Below, piece after piece: positions 31,406 through 40,019 of a DNA stretch of 64,000 nucleotides (within the stretch, counting starts at the first letter, position 1; the number at the start of each line of letters is the position of its first letter). The stretch is from Frateuria_A yonginensis (GTDB lineage: Bacteria > Pseudomonadota > Gammaproteobacteria > Xanthomonadales > Rhodanobacteraceae): contig NZ_JBBBNY010000002.1 in NCBI RefSeq assembly GCF_037137055.1, positions 248,001-312,000 of the forward strand, written 5' to 3'. The notes beneath the pieces are model-generated. The model was not told the origin of the DNA. It searched no databases and saw nothing but the letters and a program-made list of their open reading frames with translations. The position numbers and the translations under genes are program-made.

Positions 31406-33511
31406 CTAGAAATCCAGGTCGATCGGCGGGCGGCCGATGCGCTGGCGGGTGCCGATCGCCTGCAGGACGCGGTGGAAATCGTCGGCGAAGCCGGCCACGT
31501 CGAACAAGGGCGAGAGCGTGCGCCGCGCGAACACGCGTGCACGCAGGTCGGCCAGGGCCTCCCGGTCCCGGCCCAGCCGCACCGCCGTCGCCACGAACGC
31601 ATCCGCGCCTTCGGCCACCAGCTCGGGCAGGTGGGCATGCGACAGCAAGCTGGCGGCGACGCGACCGGCGAAGGTCGCGCCGGCGCAGGTCAGCAGCGGG
31701 CAGCCGGCCGCGAGCGCATCGGCCGCCGTGGCATGGGCGCTGCAGGGCAGGGTATCCAGGCACAGGTCGGCCAGCGCGAAGCGGGCGAGGTGCTCGGCGT
31801 GCGGCAGCGGCGGCAGGAACACCAGCCGCTCCGGCGCCACGTCGTGCGCACTGGCAGCCGCGCGCAGGCGCGCGGCCGTGCCTTCGGTGCCGGCGCGCAG
31901 CCACAGCACGCTGTCGGGCACCTCGCGCAGGATCCGCATGAAGCGGGCGAACGTGTCCGGATTGAGTTTCGCGGTCGCGTTGAAGCAGGCGAACACCACG
32001 CCGGCGTCGGGCAGGCCGCATTCCGGGCGCGAGGGGGGCAGGGCCGGCGTGCGGCCCGGGTCCACCGGCAGGAAGCAGCGCGGCAGGCGCAGCACCTTCT
32101 CGCTGTAGCCGTCGCGGTGCGACGCGGGCAGCGTCACCCGGTCGGCGAGGAGGTAATCCATCCACGGCGCGCCGCTGGTGCCGGGGTAGGCCAGCCAGCC
32201 GACCTGTACCGGCGCCGGGCGCAGCGCGAACAGCTCCGCGTGGGTGCGCGGACCGTAGCCGGTGAGGTCCAGCAGCACCTCGATACCGAGTGCGTGGATA
32301 CGGGTGGCCGCGCGTGCCGGAGGCAGGCCCTCGATGGCATGCAGCGACGCGGCGGCGGCCAGCCGCCGGCGGATCACGCTGCCGTCGTCGGCGGTGCTGG
32401 CGAACAGGTGCAGCTCCAGGCCGCCGACGGCGGCGAGGGCTTCCACCACCGGCACCACCGCGCGGCCCACCCAATGATCGCCGAAACCGTCGGACACCAG
32501 CCCGACGCGGACCGGCGCCTTCGGCGACGGGCGCGGCCGGGCGAACGCCAGTTCGCGACGCAAGGGGGAAAGGTGCTCCTCGATACGCGCCGCGAAACGG
32601 GTGGTCGCCTGGTGCTGGACCGTCCGGTCGAACGGCTCGAACAGCAGCGACAGCGGCAGGATGCCGGGCCGGCCGGCGGCTACGGCGTCGCGCAGCCGCG
32701 CGGTCAGCGCGAGCTGCTCGCGCCAGTCGGCGAGGCGACGACGGGCGAACGCGAGGCGGCTCAGTGCGGGGCCGGAGTCCGGCGCGAGGCGCAGCGCCCG
32801 CGCATAGGCCTCGGCGGCCTCGGCGAGGCGCCCGGCCTCCTCCAGCATGAGTCCTGCCTGGAACGCGTGACGCGCCTGGCGGGGTGCCAGCCGTTCGGCT
32901 TCCAGCCAGGCCGCGGCAGCCTCGTCGAGCCGGCCCAGCGCACGCAGTACGTGGCCTAGCAGGGCGCGTGCCACGTCCGCCTCCGGTGCCAGCCGCACGG
33001 CTGCGCGGGCGTGCTCCAAGGCCTGCTCGTTCGCTCCCAGTTCCAGTTCCGCCTCGGCCAGGTGCAGGCACAGCGCCGGGTGCTGCGGCGCGGCCCGCAG
33101 CGCCTGGGCGAACGCCTCGCGCGCCTCTTCGTAGCGGGCCGCGGCCATCAGCGCCATGCCCAGCACCTGCAGCACGCCGGGATGACCGGGGTGGCGCGGC
33201 AGCGTCGCGCGCAGCCGCTCGATGGCGGCCTGCGGCTGGCCTTCCTCCAGTGCCAACTGGGCCAGGTTGCATTGCACCTCGAGGCTGCCGGGTGCCAGTT
33301 CGGCCGCGCGGTGCAGGGCGGCGCGCGCCTCGCGCGCTCGCCCCAGCTGGAGCAGCGCCACGCCGTGCAGCCGGACCAGGTCCCCGGCCAACGGAAAATC
33401 GTGTCGCGCACGCGCGGCGAGAGCCTCGGCCTCCTGCGCGGCGCCCTGTTGCAGCAGCTGCGCCAGGCGCCTGAGCACGGCCTCCAGTTCGGCACGTGCG
33501 CTCACGTTCAT
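31406..33511 (-). CDS. TPR protein with O-GlcNAc-transferase (SPINDLY-like) C-terminal domain
   Basis: A 701-residue protein. Residues about 1-290 are helical tetratricopeptide repeats (for example LVRLHGVALLQLGRAREARAALHRAAELAPG). From about 330 the sequence turns into the O-GlcNAc transferase C-terminal fold: VRVGLVSDGFGDHWVGRAVVPVVEAL, GIEVLLDLTGYGPRTHAELFALRPAPVQVGWLAYPGTSG and VFACFNATAKLNPDTFARFMRIL, then FLPPLPHAEHLARFALADLCLDTLPCSAHATAADAL. Bacterial members glycosylate proteins such as adhesins, or act on unknown targets. It overlaps the prfA stop by 4 bases, so it is the last gene after hemA and prfA. Target unknown. Confidence 0.9.
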   Translation of the reverse strand: MNVSARAELEAVLRRLAQLLQQGAAQEAEALAARARHDFPLAGDLVRLHGVALLQLGRAREARAALHRAAELAPGSLEVQCNLAQLALEEGQPQAAIERLRATLPRHPGHPGVLQVLGMALMAAARYEEAREAFAQALRAAPQHPALCLHLAEAELELGANEQALEHARAAVRLAPEADVARALLGHVLRALGRLDEAAAAWLEAERLAPRQARHAFQAGLMLEEAGRLAEAAEAYARALRLAPDSGPALSRLAFARRRLADWREQLALTARLRDAVAAGRPGILPLSLLFEPFDRTVQHQATTRFAARIEEHLSPLRRELAFARPRPSPKAPVRVGLVSDGFGDHWVGRAVVPVVEALAAVGGLELHLFASTADDGSVIRRRLAAAASLHAIEGLPPARAATRIHALGIEVLLDLTGYGPRTHAELFALRPAPVQVGWLAYPGTSGAPWMDYLLADRVTLPASHRDGYSEKVLRLPRCFLPVDPGRTPALPPSRPECGLPDAGVVFACFNATAKLNPDTFARFMRILREVPDSVLWLRAGTEGTAARLRAAASAHDVAPERLVFLPPLPHAEHLARFALADLCLDTLPCSAHATAADALAAGCPLLTCAGATFAGRVAASLLSHAHLPELVAEGADAFVATAVRLGRDREALADLRARVFARRTLSPLFDVAGFADDFHRVLQAIGTRQRIGRPPIDLDF

Positions 33512-34584
33512 GAGGCCAGACTCTTCAGTTCGTCGGCCTGGTGCTCGCGGGTGAGCGTGTCGACCAGTTCGTCCAGGTCGCCGGCGAGGATCTCGGGCAG
33601 GCGGTACAGCGTCAGGTTGATGCGGTGGTCGGTGATGCGTCCCTGCGGGAAGTTGTAGGTGCGGATGCGCTGGCTGCGGTCGCCGGAGCCCACCTGCAGG
33701 CGGCGCTCCTGCGCCTGCGCGGCGGTCTGCTTGGCTTGCGCCTCGTCGAGCAGGCGCGCCTTCAGCAGCGAGAGCGCGCGGGCGCGGTTCTTGTGCTGGC
33801 TGCGCTCGTCCTGGCACTCGACCACGATGCCGGTGGGCAGGTGGGTGATGCGGATGGCCGAATCGGTCTTGTTGACGTGCTGGCCGCCGGCGCCGGAGGC
33901 GCGGAAGGTGTCGGTCTTCAGGTCAGCGGGATTGATCTCGATGTCGTCGATCTCGTCCATCTCCGGCAGGATCGCCACGGTCGCCGCGGAGGTGTGGATG
34001 CGGCCCTGCGACTCGGTTTCCGGCACGCGCTGCACGCGGTGCGTGCCCGATTCGAACTTCAGCCGCGAGTAGGCGCCCTTGCCCTCGACGCGCGCGACGA
34101 TCTCCTTGTAGCCGCCGTGCTCGCCCGGGTTCTCGCTGAGCACCTCGACGTGCCAGCGCCGCCGTTCGGCATAGCGCGCATACATGCGGAACAGGTCGCC
34201 GGCGAACAACGCGGCCTCGTCGCCGCCGGTGCCGGCACGTACCTCCAGGAACAGGTTGGCCTCGTCGCGCGGGTCCTTGGGCAGCAGCAGGATCTGCAGC
34301 TCGCCTTCCAGTTCCGCCAGGCGCGTCTCGAGGCGTGCCACGTCGTCCGCCGCCATGTCGCGCAGCTCGGGGTCGGCGAGCATGGCGCGGGTGTCGGCCA
34401 GTTCGCGGTCGGTCCGGTCGCGCTCGCGCAGCGCCACGGCCACCGGCGCGATCTGCGCGTACTCGCGCGACAGTTCGCGGAAGCGGGCGGCGTCGGCGAG
34501 CACGTCGGGCTGGGCCAGCAGCAGGCCGATCTCCTCGTGGCGCTCGGCCAGGGCTTCGAGTTTGCGGCGGATCGTCGGGGTCAT
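33508..34584 (-). CDS. prfA: Peptide chain release factor 1
   Basis: A 358-residue RF1, which ends translation at UAA and UAG codons. The stop-codon recognition tripeptide is PET in VQRVPETESQGRIHTSAATV, fitting the PxT rule of RF1, and the hydrolysis motif GGQ lies in RASGAGGQHVNKTDSAIRI. The start MTPTIRRKLEALAERH is the family start. The gene follows hemA in the usual hemA-prfA order and is followed with a 4-base overlap by the TPR glycosyltransferase gene instead of prmC. Confidence 0.96.
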   Translation of the reverse strand: MTPTIRRKLEALAERHEEIGLLLAQPDVLADAARFRELSREYAQIAPVAVALRERDRTDRELADTRAMLADPELRDMAADDVARLETRLAELEGELQILLLPKDPRDEANLFLEVRAGTGGDEAALFAGDLFRMYARYAERRRWHVEVLSENPGEHGGYKEIVARVEGKGAYSRLKFESGTHRVQRVPETESQGRIHTSAATVAILPEMDEIDDIEINPADLKTDTFRASGAGGQHVNKTDSAIRITHLPTGIVVECQDERSQHKNRARALSLLKARLLDEAQAKQTAAQAQERRLQVGSGDRSQRIRTYNFPQGRITDHRINLTLYRLPEILAGDLDELVDTLTREHQADELKSLAS

Positions 34585-34662
34585 GGCGGCAAGGGTGGCA
34601 CGAGTGGGAAGCGGCCGGCACCTGCCGGCCCGAGGCACGGGAGCGGCAGCCAGCCGCCCTGG

Positions 34663-35928
34663 CTACTCGTCCCGTGCTTCCGCCTCGCCGTACAGCCGCC
34701 CGGCCGCGTGCAGCAGGTCCAGGTCGCCGTTCAGCGCCGCCTCCCGCAGGCGCGCGCTGGGATGGTGCAGCAGCTTGTTGGTGAGCGTGTTGGCGAGGAA
34801 GGCCAGCGCCTCTTCCGGCGGCCTGCCGCGGGCCAGCATCGCCTGCGCCTTGGCCAGCACCTCGTCGCGGTAGCGCTCGGCGTGCTGGCGCAGGTCGACC
34901 GCCGGATTGCGCAGGGTCAGCGCGCGGCGCCAGGCCATGTAGCGCTCCACCTGCAGGTCGATGATCGCCTCGGCCTCGCGCGCGGCGGCCTCGCGCGAGC
35001 GGCGGTTGTCGTCGATCACCTGGCGCAGGTCGTCGATGCCGTAGAGATAGACGTCCTCCAGCCCGGCCACGTCCGGCTCGATGTCGCGCGGCACGGCGAT
35101 GTCCACCATGAACATCGGCCGGCGCTTCCGCGCCGCCACGGCCTGCTCGACCATCGCGCGGGTCACCACCGGCTGGCGCGCGGCGGTGGAGGCGATCACG
35201 ATGTCGGCCTCGGCCAGGTGCTGTGGCAGGTCGGCCAGCGCGATCGCGTAGCCGCCGTAGCGGCTGGCCAGCTCCTGCGCGTTCTCCAGCGTGCGGTTGG
35301 CCACGATCAGCCGGCGCACCTGCTTGTCGGCCAGGTGGCGCGCGGCCAGCTCGATGGTGTCGCCGGCGCCGATCAGCAGCACGCAGGCCTGCTTGAGGTC
35401 GGTGAACACCTGTTCGGCCAGCCGCACCGCGGTGAACGCCACCGAAACCGTGTGCGCGCCGATGCGGGTGTCGGTGCGCACGCGCTTGGCGACCTGGAAG
35501 GTGCTCTGCAGCAGCCGGTCGAGTGGCGCGCCGAGCGCCTGCGCCTCGCGCGCGAGCTGGTAGGCGTCCTTGACCTGGCCCAGGATCTGCGGCTCGCCCA
35601 GCACCATCGAATCCAGCCCGGTGGCTACGCGGAACATGTGGCGCACCGCGGCGTCCTCGTCGTGCCGGTAGAGGAACTCGTCCAGCTTGCCCGGGGTCAA
35701 GCAATGGTGCCGGTTGAGCCAGTCCTGCGGCACCTGCTCGGCGCCGGCGGCCACGCCGACGTAGAGCTCGGTGCGGTTGCAGGTGGAAAGGATCAGCGCC
35801 TCCTCCACCCCCGGCTCCCGGCGCAGTTCGCGCAGCGCGGCGCCGGCGGCGTCCGCGTCGAACGCCACCTGCTCGCGCAGGCTGACCGGCGCGGTGAGGT
35901 GATTGAGCCCGAGGGCGATCAGCGGCAT
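34663..35928 (-). CDS. hemA: Glutamyl-tRNA reductase
   Basis: A 421-residue enzyme for the first step of C5-pathway tetrapyrrole synthesis, reducing glutamyl-tRNA to glutamate-1-semialdehyde with NADPH. The N-terminus MPLIALGLNHLTAPVSLREQ is standard. The catalytic nucleophile is Cys50 in ILSTCNRTELYV. The NADPH fold is VLLIGAGDTIELAARHL, and the C-terminal dimerisation helix is complete. Divergent from the TPR lipoprotein gene, with 108 bases that must hold both promoters. Confidence 0.96.
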   Translation of the reverse strand: MPLIALGLNHLTAPVSLREQVAFDADAAGAALRELRREPGVEEALILSTCNRTELYVGVAAGAEQVPQDWLNRHHCLTPGKLDEFLYRHDEDAAVRHMFRVATGLDSMVLGEPQILGQVKDAYQLAREAQALGAPLDRLLQSTFQVAKRVRTDTRIGAHTVSVAFTAVRLAEQVFTDLKQACVLLIGAGDTIELAARHLADKQVRRLIVANRTLENAQELASRYGGYAIALADLPQHLAEADIVIASTAARQPVVTRAMVEQAVAARKRRPMFMVDIAVPRDIEPDVAGLEDVYLYGIDDLRQVIDDNRRSREAAAREAEAIIDLQVERYMAWRRALTLRNPAVDLRQHAERYRDEVLAKAQAMLARGRPPEEALAFLANTLTNKLLHHPSARLREAALNGDLDLLHAAGRLYGEAEARDE

Positions 35929-36036
35929 GGCGTGGAATGCGAATTGACGACGGGGTATCCGCGGCGGCGTAGGCTAAGCTTCCGGTACCTGGCGCGATCG
36001 GGTACGGCCGGGACAGACCATCGGACGAGGACTAGT

Positions 36037-37773
36037 GTGCTGAGCGTGAAAGGCAAGTTCAAGCAACTGCGGCATTTTGCAGGCACGGCCGCGGCTGCGC
36101 TGGCCCTCGCCGCATGCGCCGGCCTGCCCCACGGGAAGGCGGCCGCGCCGGCGTCCCGGCAACCGCTGGACCGGCTGACCGTGGTCACGCCCGACGCCGA
36201 GCACGACGTGCTGGCGCAGTTGCTCGCCGGGGAAATGGCGCTGACCCGCAACGACCTCAAGGACGCGTCCACCCGCTACGACCGCGCAATGGCGATCTCG
36301 GACGACCCGAAGGTAGCCCAGCGTGCGGTGGAGCTGGCGCTGGCGGTGCACGACGAGCCGGCGGCGCGGCGCGCGATCGCGCGCTGGCAGGCGCTCGGCG
36401 CCGGCACCGCGGACCTCGCCCAGGCGCGCGCCGAACTGGCGCTGGCCACCGGCGACACGGCCGGCGCCCGCGAACAGCTCGAACGGCTGATCGGCAGCGG
36501 CGACCCGCACGCCTGGCGCCGCTTCGGCCGCGTGCTGATCGGCGCGCGCGACCCCGCCCAGGCCGGCCAGTTGCTGGAAGCCCTGGCCACCCCCGAGCGG
36601 CTGCCTGCCGAGCCGCAGGCCTGGCTGGCCATGAGCGAGCTCGGCGACAAGCTCGGGCGCACGCGGTATGCCGCCATGGTGGCAGCTGCGGCGGTGGCCC
36701 GCTTCCACGATGCCGAGACCTACGCATGGGCGGCGCAGATGAAGTTCAAGGCCGGCGACCGCCAGGGCGCCGCCGCCCTGCTCAGGCAGGCGCTGGCCCG
36801 TTCGCCGAACGACGTGCGGTTGCGCCTGAGCTATGCCAGCCTGCTCAGCCAGGGTGGCGACTACGCGGCCGCGTCCAGGCTGCTGGACAAGGGGCCGCAG
36901 AGCGCCGAGACCTACGCCCTGCGCGCCGCGCTCGCGGCGCAGGCGCACGACCGCAAGGCGATCGCACAACTGTACGCCCAGCTGCAGCGCGCCCCCGCCG
37001 ATGTCCGCGAGAGCAATGCCTTCCTGCTCGGCCAGCTGGCCGAGATGCAGGACCGCAAGGACGAGGCGCTGGCCTGGTACGACCAGGTCGGCGACGACGA
37101 TCCGCACGCGTTCGACGCCGACCTGCGCAGTGCGGTGATCCTGCACGCGCAGGGCAAGGTCGCCGACGCCCACGCCCTGCTCGAGCAGCTGGAGACCGCC
37201 TACCTGGACCAGCCGGAGGAGCTGCGCCGCGCCTGGCAGGCCGACGCCGAGCTGTACATGCGCGAGGAACACTACCTGGAGGCCGCCAGGGCCTACGACC
37301 ACGCCCTGCAGGTGCTGCCGGACGACCCAGGCCTGCTCTACGGCCGCGGCCTGGCGTTCGCGGAAGCGGGCAAGATCGATCAGGCCGTGGCCGACTTCCG
37401 CCACTTGCTGAAGTTGCGGCCGAACGACGTCGACGCCAGCAACGCGCTCGGTTACACCCTGGCCGACGCCGGTCGCGACCTGCCGGAGGCGAAGAAGCTG
37501 ATCGAGGTCGCGCGCGCGGCCAAGCCGCACGATCCCGCCATCGCCGATTCCTGGGGCTGGCTGCAGTATCGCCTGGGCCACCTGGACGAGGCGGCACGCG
37601 CGCTGCGCCAGGCCTGGAACGCGGCCAAGGATGCCGACGTGGGCGTGCACCTGGGCGAGGTGCTGTGGAAGCTCGGCAAACGCGACGACGCGCGCCACGT
37701 GTTCGAACAGGTGCGCAAGCTGGATCCGCACAACGCCAATCTGCGCGAAACCGTGCAGCGCCTCGAGCCATGA
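36037..37773 (+). CDS. Tetratricopeptide-repeat lipoprotein
   Basis: A 578-residue TPR protein. After a basic start (KGKFKQLRHF) comes a lipoprotein signal with the lipobox LAAC, so the mature protein is probably anchored to a membrane through Cys. The rest is a string of helical repeats, best seen near the end (PDDPGLLYGRGLAFAEAGKIDQAVADFRHLLKLRP and NDVDASNALGYTLADAG). No ATG fits; the GTG chosen has a GGACGAGG ribosome site 6 bases upstream, and a GTG three codons later is the alternative. It overlaps lolB by ATGA. A role in envelope assembly is suggested by that linkage. Confidence 0.88.
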   Translation: MLSVKGKFKQLRHFAGTAAAALALAACAGLPHGKAAAPASRQPLDRLTVVTPDAEHDVLAQLLAGEMALTRNDLKDASTRYDRAMAISDDPKVAQRAVELALAVHDEPAARRAIARWQALGAGTADLAQARAELALATGDTAGAREQLERLIGSGDPHAWRRFGRVLIGARDPAQAGQLLEALATPERLPAEPQAWLAMSELGDKLGRTRYAAMVAAAAVARFHDAETYAWAAQMKFKAGDRQGAAALLRQALARSPNDVRLRLSYASLLSQGGDYAAASRLLDKGPQSAETYALRAALAAQAHDRKAIAQLYAQLQRAPADVRESNAFLLGQLAEMQDRKDEALAWYDQVGDDDPHAFDADLRSAVILHAQGKVADAHALLEQLETAYLDQPEELRRAWQADAELYMREEHYLEAARAYDHALQVLPDDPGLLYGRGLAFAEAGKIDQAVADFRHLLKLRPNDVDASNALGYTLADAGRDLPEAKKLIEVARAAKPHDPAIADSWGWLQYRLGHLDEAARALRQAWNAAKDADVGVHLGEVLWKLGKRDDARHVFEQVRKLDPHNANLRETVQRLEP

Positions 37774-38396
37774 AACGATTTCTTCTTCCCTGCGCGGCAG
37801 CCGGCCTGCTGCTGGCCGGCTGCGCGCCGGCGCCCGTGCGCCGTGCGCCCGACCAGGCCGCGCTCGCGGCGCAGGCCGCGCGCGAGGAGCGGTTGGCCGG
37901 CGTGGACCGGTGGACGCTGGAAGGCCACCTGGCGGTCTCCGACGGCCGCGACGGCGGCAGCGGCAGCCTGACCTGGACGCAGGACGGCGAGCGCTACGAT
38001 TTCGAGCTGCGCGCGCCGATCACCGGCAAGAGCTTCCGCCTGCGTGGCGGCCCGGACGGCGCCCGGCTGGAAGGCGTCGAGGGCGGCACGCTGCATGGGG
38101 CGGACGCCGAGACGCTGATGCGCAAGGCGCTGGGCTGGGAGGTGCCGCTGGCCGACCTGCGCGCCTGGGTGCTGGGCCTGCGTGCGCCCGGTCCGGCGCG
38201 CCTTCGGTTCGGCGAGCACGACCTGCCGTCGCTGCTGGAGCAGGACGGCTGGACGGTCGACTATCGCGCCTGGGACCTGGCCCGGCAGCCGCCGTTGCCG
38301 CAGAAGGTCTTCGCCAGCCGGCCGCCGTACAGGGTCAAGCTGTCGATCGACAGCTTCCGGCTCGACCCGGTGCCATGTGCCGACTGCGGACGCTGA
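37770..38396 (+). CDS. lolB: Outer-membrane lipoprotein insertion protein LolB
   Basis: A 208-residue lipoprotein with the signal MKRFLLPCAAAGLLLAGC, lipidated Cys18. The mature protein has the LolB beta-barrel pattern: WTLEGHLAVSDGRDGGSGSLTWTQDG, YDFELRAPITGKSFRL, EVPLADLRAWVLGLRAPG and a C-terminal RVKLSIDSFRL. LolB accepts lipoproteins from LolA and inserts them into the outer membrane. It sits, as in other gammaproteobacteria, directly before ispE, although here the ispE reading frame is extended by an acetyltransferase domain. Confidence 0.93.
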   Translation: MKRFLLPCAAAGLLLAGCAPAPVRRAPDQAALAAQAAREERLAGVDRWTLEGHLAVSDGRDGGSGSLTWTQDGERYDFELRAPITGKSFRLRGGPDGARLEGVEGGTLHGADAETLMRKALGWEVPLADLRAWVLGLRAPGPARLRFGEHDLPSLLEQDGWTVDYRAWDLARQPPLPQKVFASRPPYRVKLSIDSFRLDPVPCADCGR

Positions 38397-38400
38397 CGCC

Positions 38401-39786
38401 GTGGCGGTGAACATCGTGCGCGCCACACCGGCGCAGGTGCCCGCGTTGTGCACGATCGAGCGCGCGGCGGTGGAGCTGTTCCGCGGCCACCCGGCCTGGC
38501 CCTCCTATGCCGCCGTGGCGATCCCGCCCGACGTCCTCGAGGCGTCGGTCGCCCGCGGCCTGGTGTGGGTGGCGCTGGGAGGGCAGGGCGAGCCCATCGG
38601 CTTCGTCTGGCTGGACGACGAATCCGGCGACGACGCGGTCGGCATCGCCGAGATCGACGTGCTGCCCGCGCACGGCCGTCGCGGCGTGGGCGCGGCGCTG
38701 CTGGAGCACGCCTGCGCCTGGGCCCGCGCCGCGGGCTACCGGCGCGTCGACCTGGGTACGCTGGCCGACGTGCCGTGGAACGCCCCGTTCTACGCCCGGC
38801 ACGGCTTCCGCATCGTGGACAAGAGCGACCCCGCGTTCGCCCATGCCCGCGCGCGCGATCGCGAGAACGGCTTTCCCGACGCGCTGCGGGTGTTCATGTC
38901 GCGTCCGCTGCCGCCGCCTGCGGTGTCCGAGTGGACGGTCTGGCCCGCGCCGGCCAAGCTGAACCTGTTCCTGCGCATCCTCGGCCGCCGCGCGGACGGT
39001 TACCACGAACTGCAGACGGTCTTCCGGCTGCTCGACTGGGGCGACGAGCTGCGTCTGCGCGTGCGCGCCGACGGCGACGTCGTCCGTACGAACGCATTGC
39101 CGGGCGTGCCGGCCGAAGCCGACCTGGCGGTGCGCGCGGCGCGCCTGCTGCAGGCGGAAACCGGGACCACCGCCGGCGCCGAGATCGCGCTGGACAAGCG
39201 CCTCCCGATGGGCGGCGGCCTGGGCGGCGGCAGTTCCGACGCCGCCAGCGTGCTGGTCGCGCTCAACCACCTGTGGGGCTGCGGCCTGGACGAGGACGCG
39301 CTGGCCGGGCTGGGCCGCCGGCTCGGCGCGGACGTGCCGGTGTTCGTGCGCGGGCGTTCCGCCTGGGCCGAGGGCATCGGCGAGCGGCTCGCCCCGGTCG
39401 CCCTGCCGCGGCGCTGGTACGTGGTGCTCGACCCCGGCGAGCACGTGCCCACCGCGGCGCTGTTTCAAGCGCCTGAATTGACACGAAATGCACCGCCGGC
39501 GACAATTTCGTCCTTTGCTTCCGGCGAAACGGCGGAGAACGCGTTCGAGCCGGTCGTGCGAGCGCGACACCCGAAGGTGGCCGCCGCGCTGGACTGGCTC
39601 TCGCGCTTCGGCCGCGCCCGGCTTTCCGGCAGCGGTGGGTGCGTGTTCCTGGAGACCGCCTCGCTCGCGCAGGCGCGAAAGGTGGTGCGGCGGTGTCCTC
39701 CCGCGTTCGTGGCGCAGCTGGCCGAGGGGGTGGCCGTGTCGCCCCTGCACCGGAGCCTGGCGCGCCATCGTCGGCGGGCAGGATAG
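38401..39786 (+). CDS. ispE: Fused GNAT acetyltransferase - IspE (CDP-ME kinase) reading frame
   Basis: One uninterrupted frame of 461 codons. Residues about 1-170 are a GNAT N-acetyltransferase: VNIVRATPAQVPALCTIERAA start, acetyl-CoA loop LPAHGRRGVGAALLEHACAWA and the FYARHGFRIVDKSDP end block. From about residue 175 the sequence is a complete IspE. There is no stop between the parts and no ribosome site in front of the possible internal kinase starts. Initiation is probably GTG at 38401 or 38407, 5-11 bases after the lolB stop. A true bifunctional protein or an internal kinase start are both possible; a sequencing error that removed a frameshift is the third option. Confidence 0.8.
   Translation: MAVNIVRATPAQVPALCTIERAAVELFRGHPAWPSYAAVAIPPDVLEASVARGLVWVALGGQGEPIGFVWLDDESGDDAVGIAEIDVLPAHGRRGVGAALLEHACAWARAAGYRRVDLGTLADVPWNAPFYARHGFRIVDKSDPAFAHARARDRENGFPDALRVFMSRPLPPPAVSEWTVWPAPAKLNLFLRILGRRADGYHELQTVFRLLDWGDELRLRVRADGDVVRTNALPGVPAEADLAVRAARLLQAETGTTAGAEIALDKRLPMGGGLGGGSSDAASVLVALNHLWGCGLDEDALAGLGRRLGADVPVFVRGRSAWAEGIGERLAPVALPRRWYVVLDPGEHVPTAALFQAPELTRNAPPATISSFASGETAENAFEPVVRARHPKVAAALDWLSRFGRARLSGSGGCVFLETASLAQARKVVRRCPPAFVAQLAEGVAVSPLHRSLARHRRRAG
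38923..39786 (+). other. ispE: IspE kinase module: 4-(cytidine 5'-diphospho)-2-C-methyl-D-erythritol kinase
   Basis: The kinase part on its own would be 287 residues from GTG 38923 (SEWTVWPAPAKLNLFLRILG), the usual length of IspE; ATG 38896 is another option. It phosphorylates CDP-methylerythritol in the non-mevalonate isoprenoid pathway. The GHMP-kinase ATP loop is LPMGGGLGGGSSDAASVLVAL, the substrate motif is PAKLNLFLRI at the N-terminus, and the C-terminal glycine motif is RLSGSGGCVFLE. All motifs of an active enzyme are present. Confidence 0.9.
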
Positions 39787-39788
39787 CC

Positions 39789-39810
39789 GGCGGACCATGG
39801 ATGGTCCGCC
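39789..39810. repeat. Inverted repeat after ispE
   Basis: GGCGGACCAT (39789-39798) and ATGGTCCGCC (39801-39810) are perfect complements with only GG between them, a near-continuous 22-bp palindrome. No T-tract follows. Confidence 0.7.
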
Positions 39811-39842
39811 CGCCGTCGGTCGCGCAAGCGATCGGCGGCGGA

Positions 39843-39871
39843 GGCAAGTCCGGACCTGTGCCGGACTTGCC
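39843..39871. repeat. Second inverted repeat before tRNA-Gln
   Basis: GGCAAGTCCGG (39843-39853) and CCGGACTTGCC (39861-39871) form a perfect 11-bp stem with loop ACCTGTG. It may be a terminator-like or processing hairpin between ispE and the tRNA. Confidence 0.7.
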
Positions 39872-39914
39872 GACCCGGGCGGCCGCCAGGATGGCGGACG
39901 CGCGGGGTCAATAC

Positions 39915-39991
39915 TGGGGCGTCGCCAAGCTGGTTAAGGCACGGGATTTTGATTCCCGCATGCGCAGGTTCGAATCCTGCCGCCCCAGCCA
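39915..39991 (+). tRNA. tRNA-Gln (anticodon TTG)
   Basis: A 77-base cloverleaf including encoded CCA. Acceptor stem TGGGGCG pairs with CGCCCCA, the T-arm has GGTTCGAATCC, and the anticodon loop TTTTGAT gives anticodon TTG. It lies between ispE and prs, the same place as in other Xanthomonadales, and may be cut from a shared transcript. Confidence 0.96.
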
Positions 39992-40019
39992 TTCATGAAT
40001 GGCTCTTTGAGGAATCAAC

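Noticed and set aside
33541..36036. A long plus-strand open frame running into the TPR lipoprotein gene
   Set aside because: The part before 36037 is antisense to prfA and hemA. The lipoprotein signal and the ribosome site place the true start at GTG 36037.
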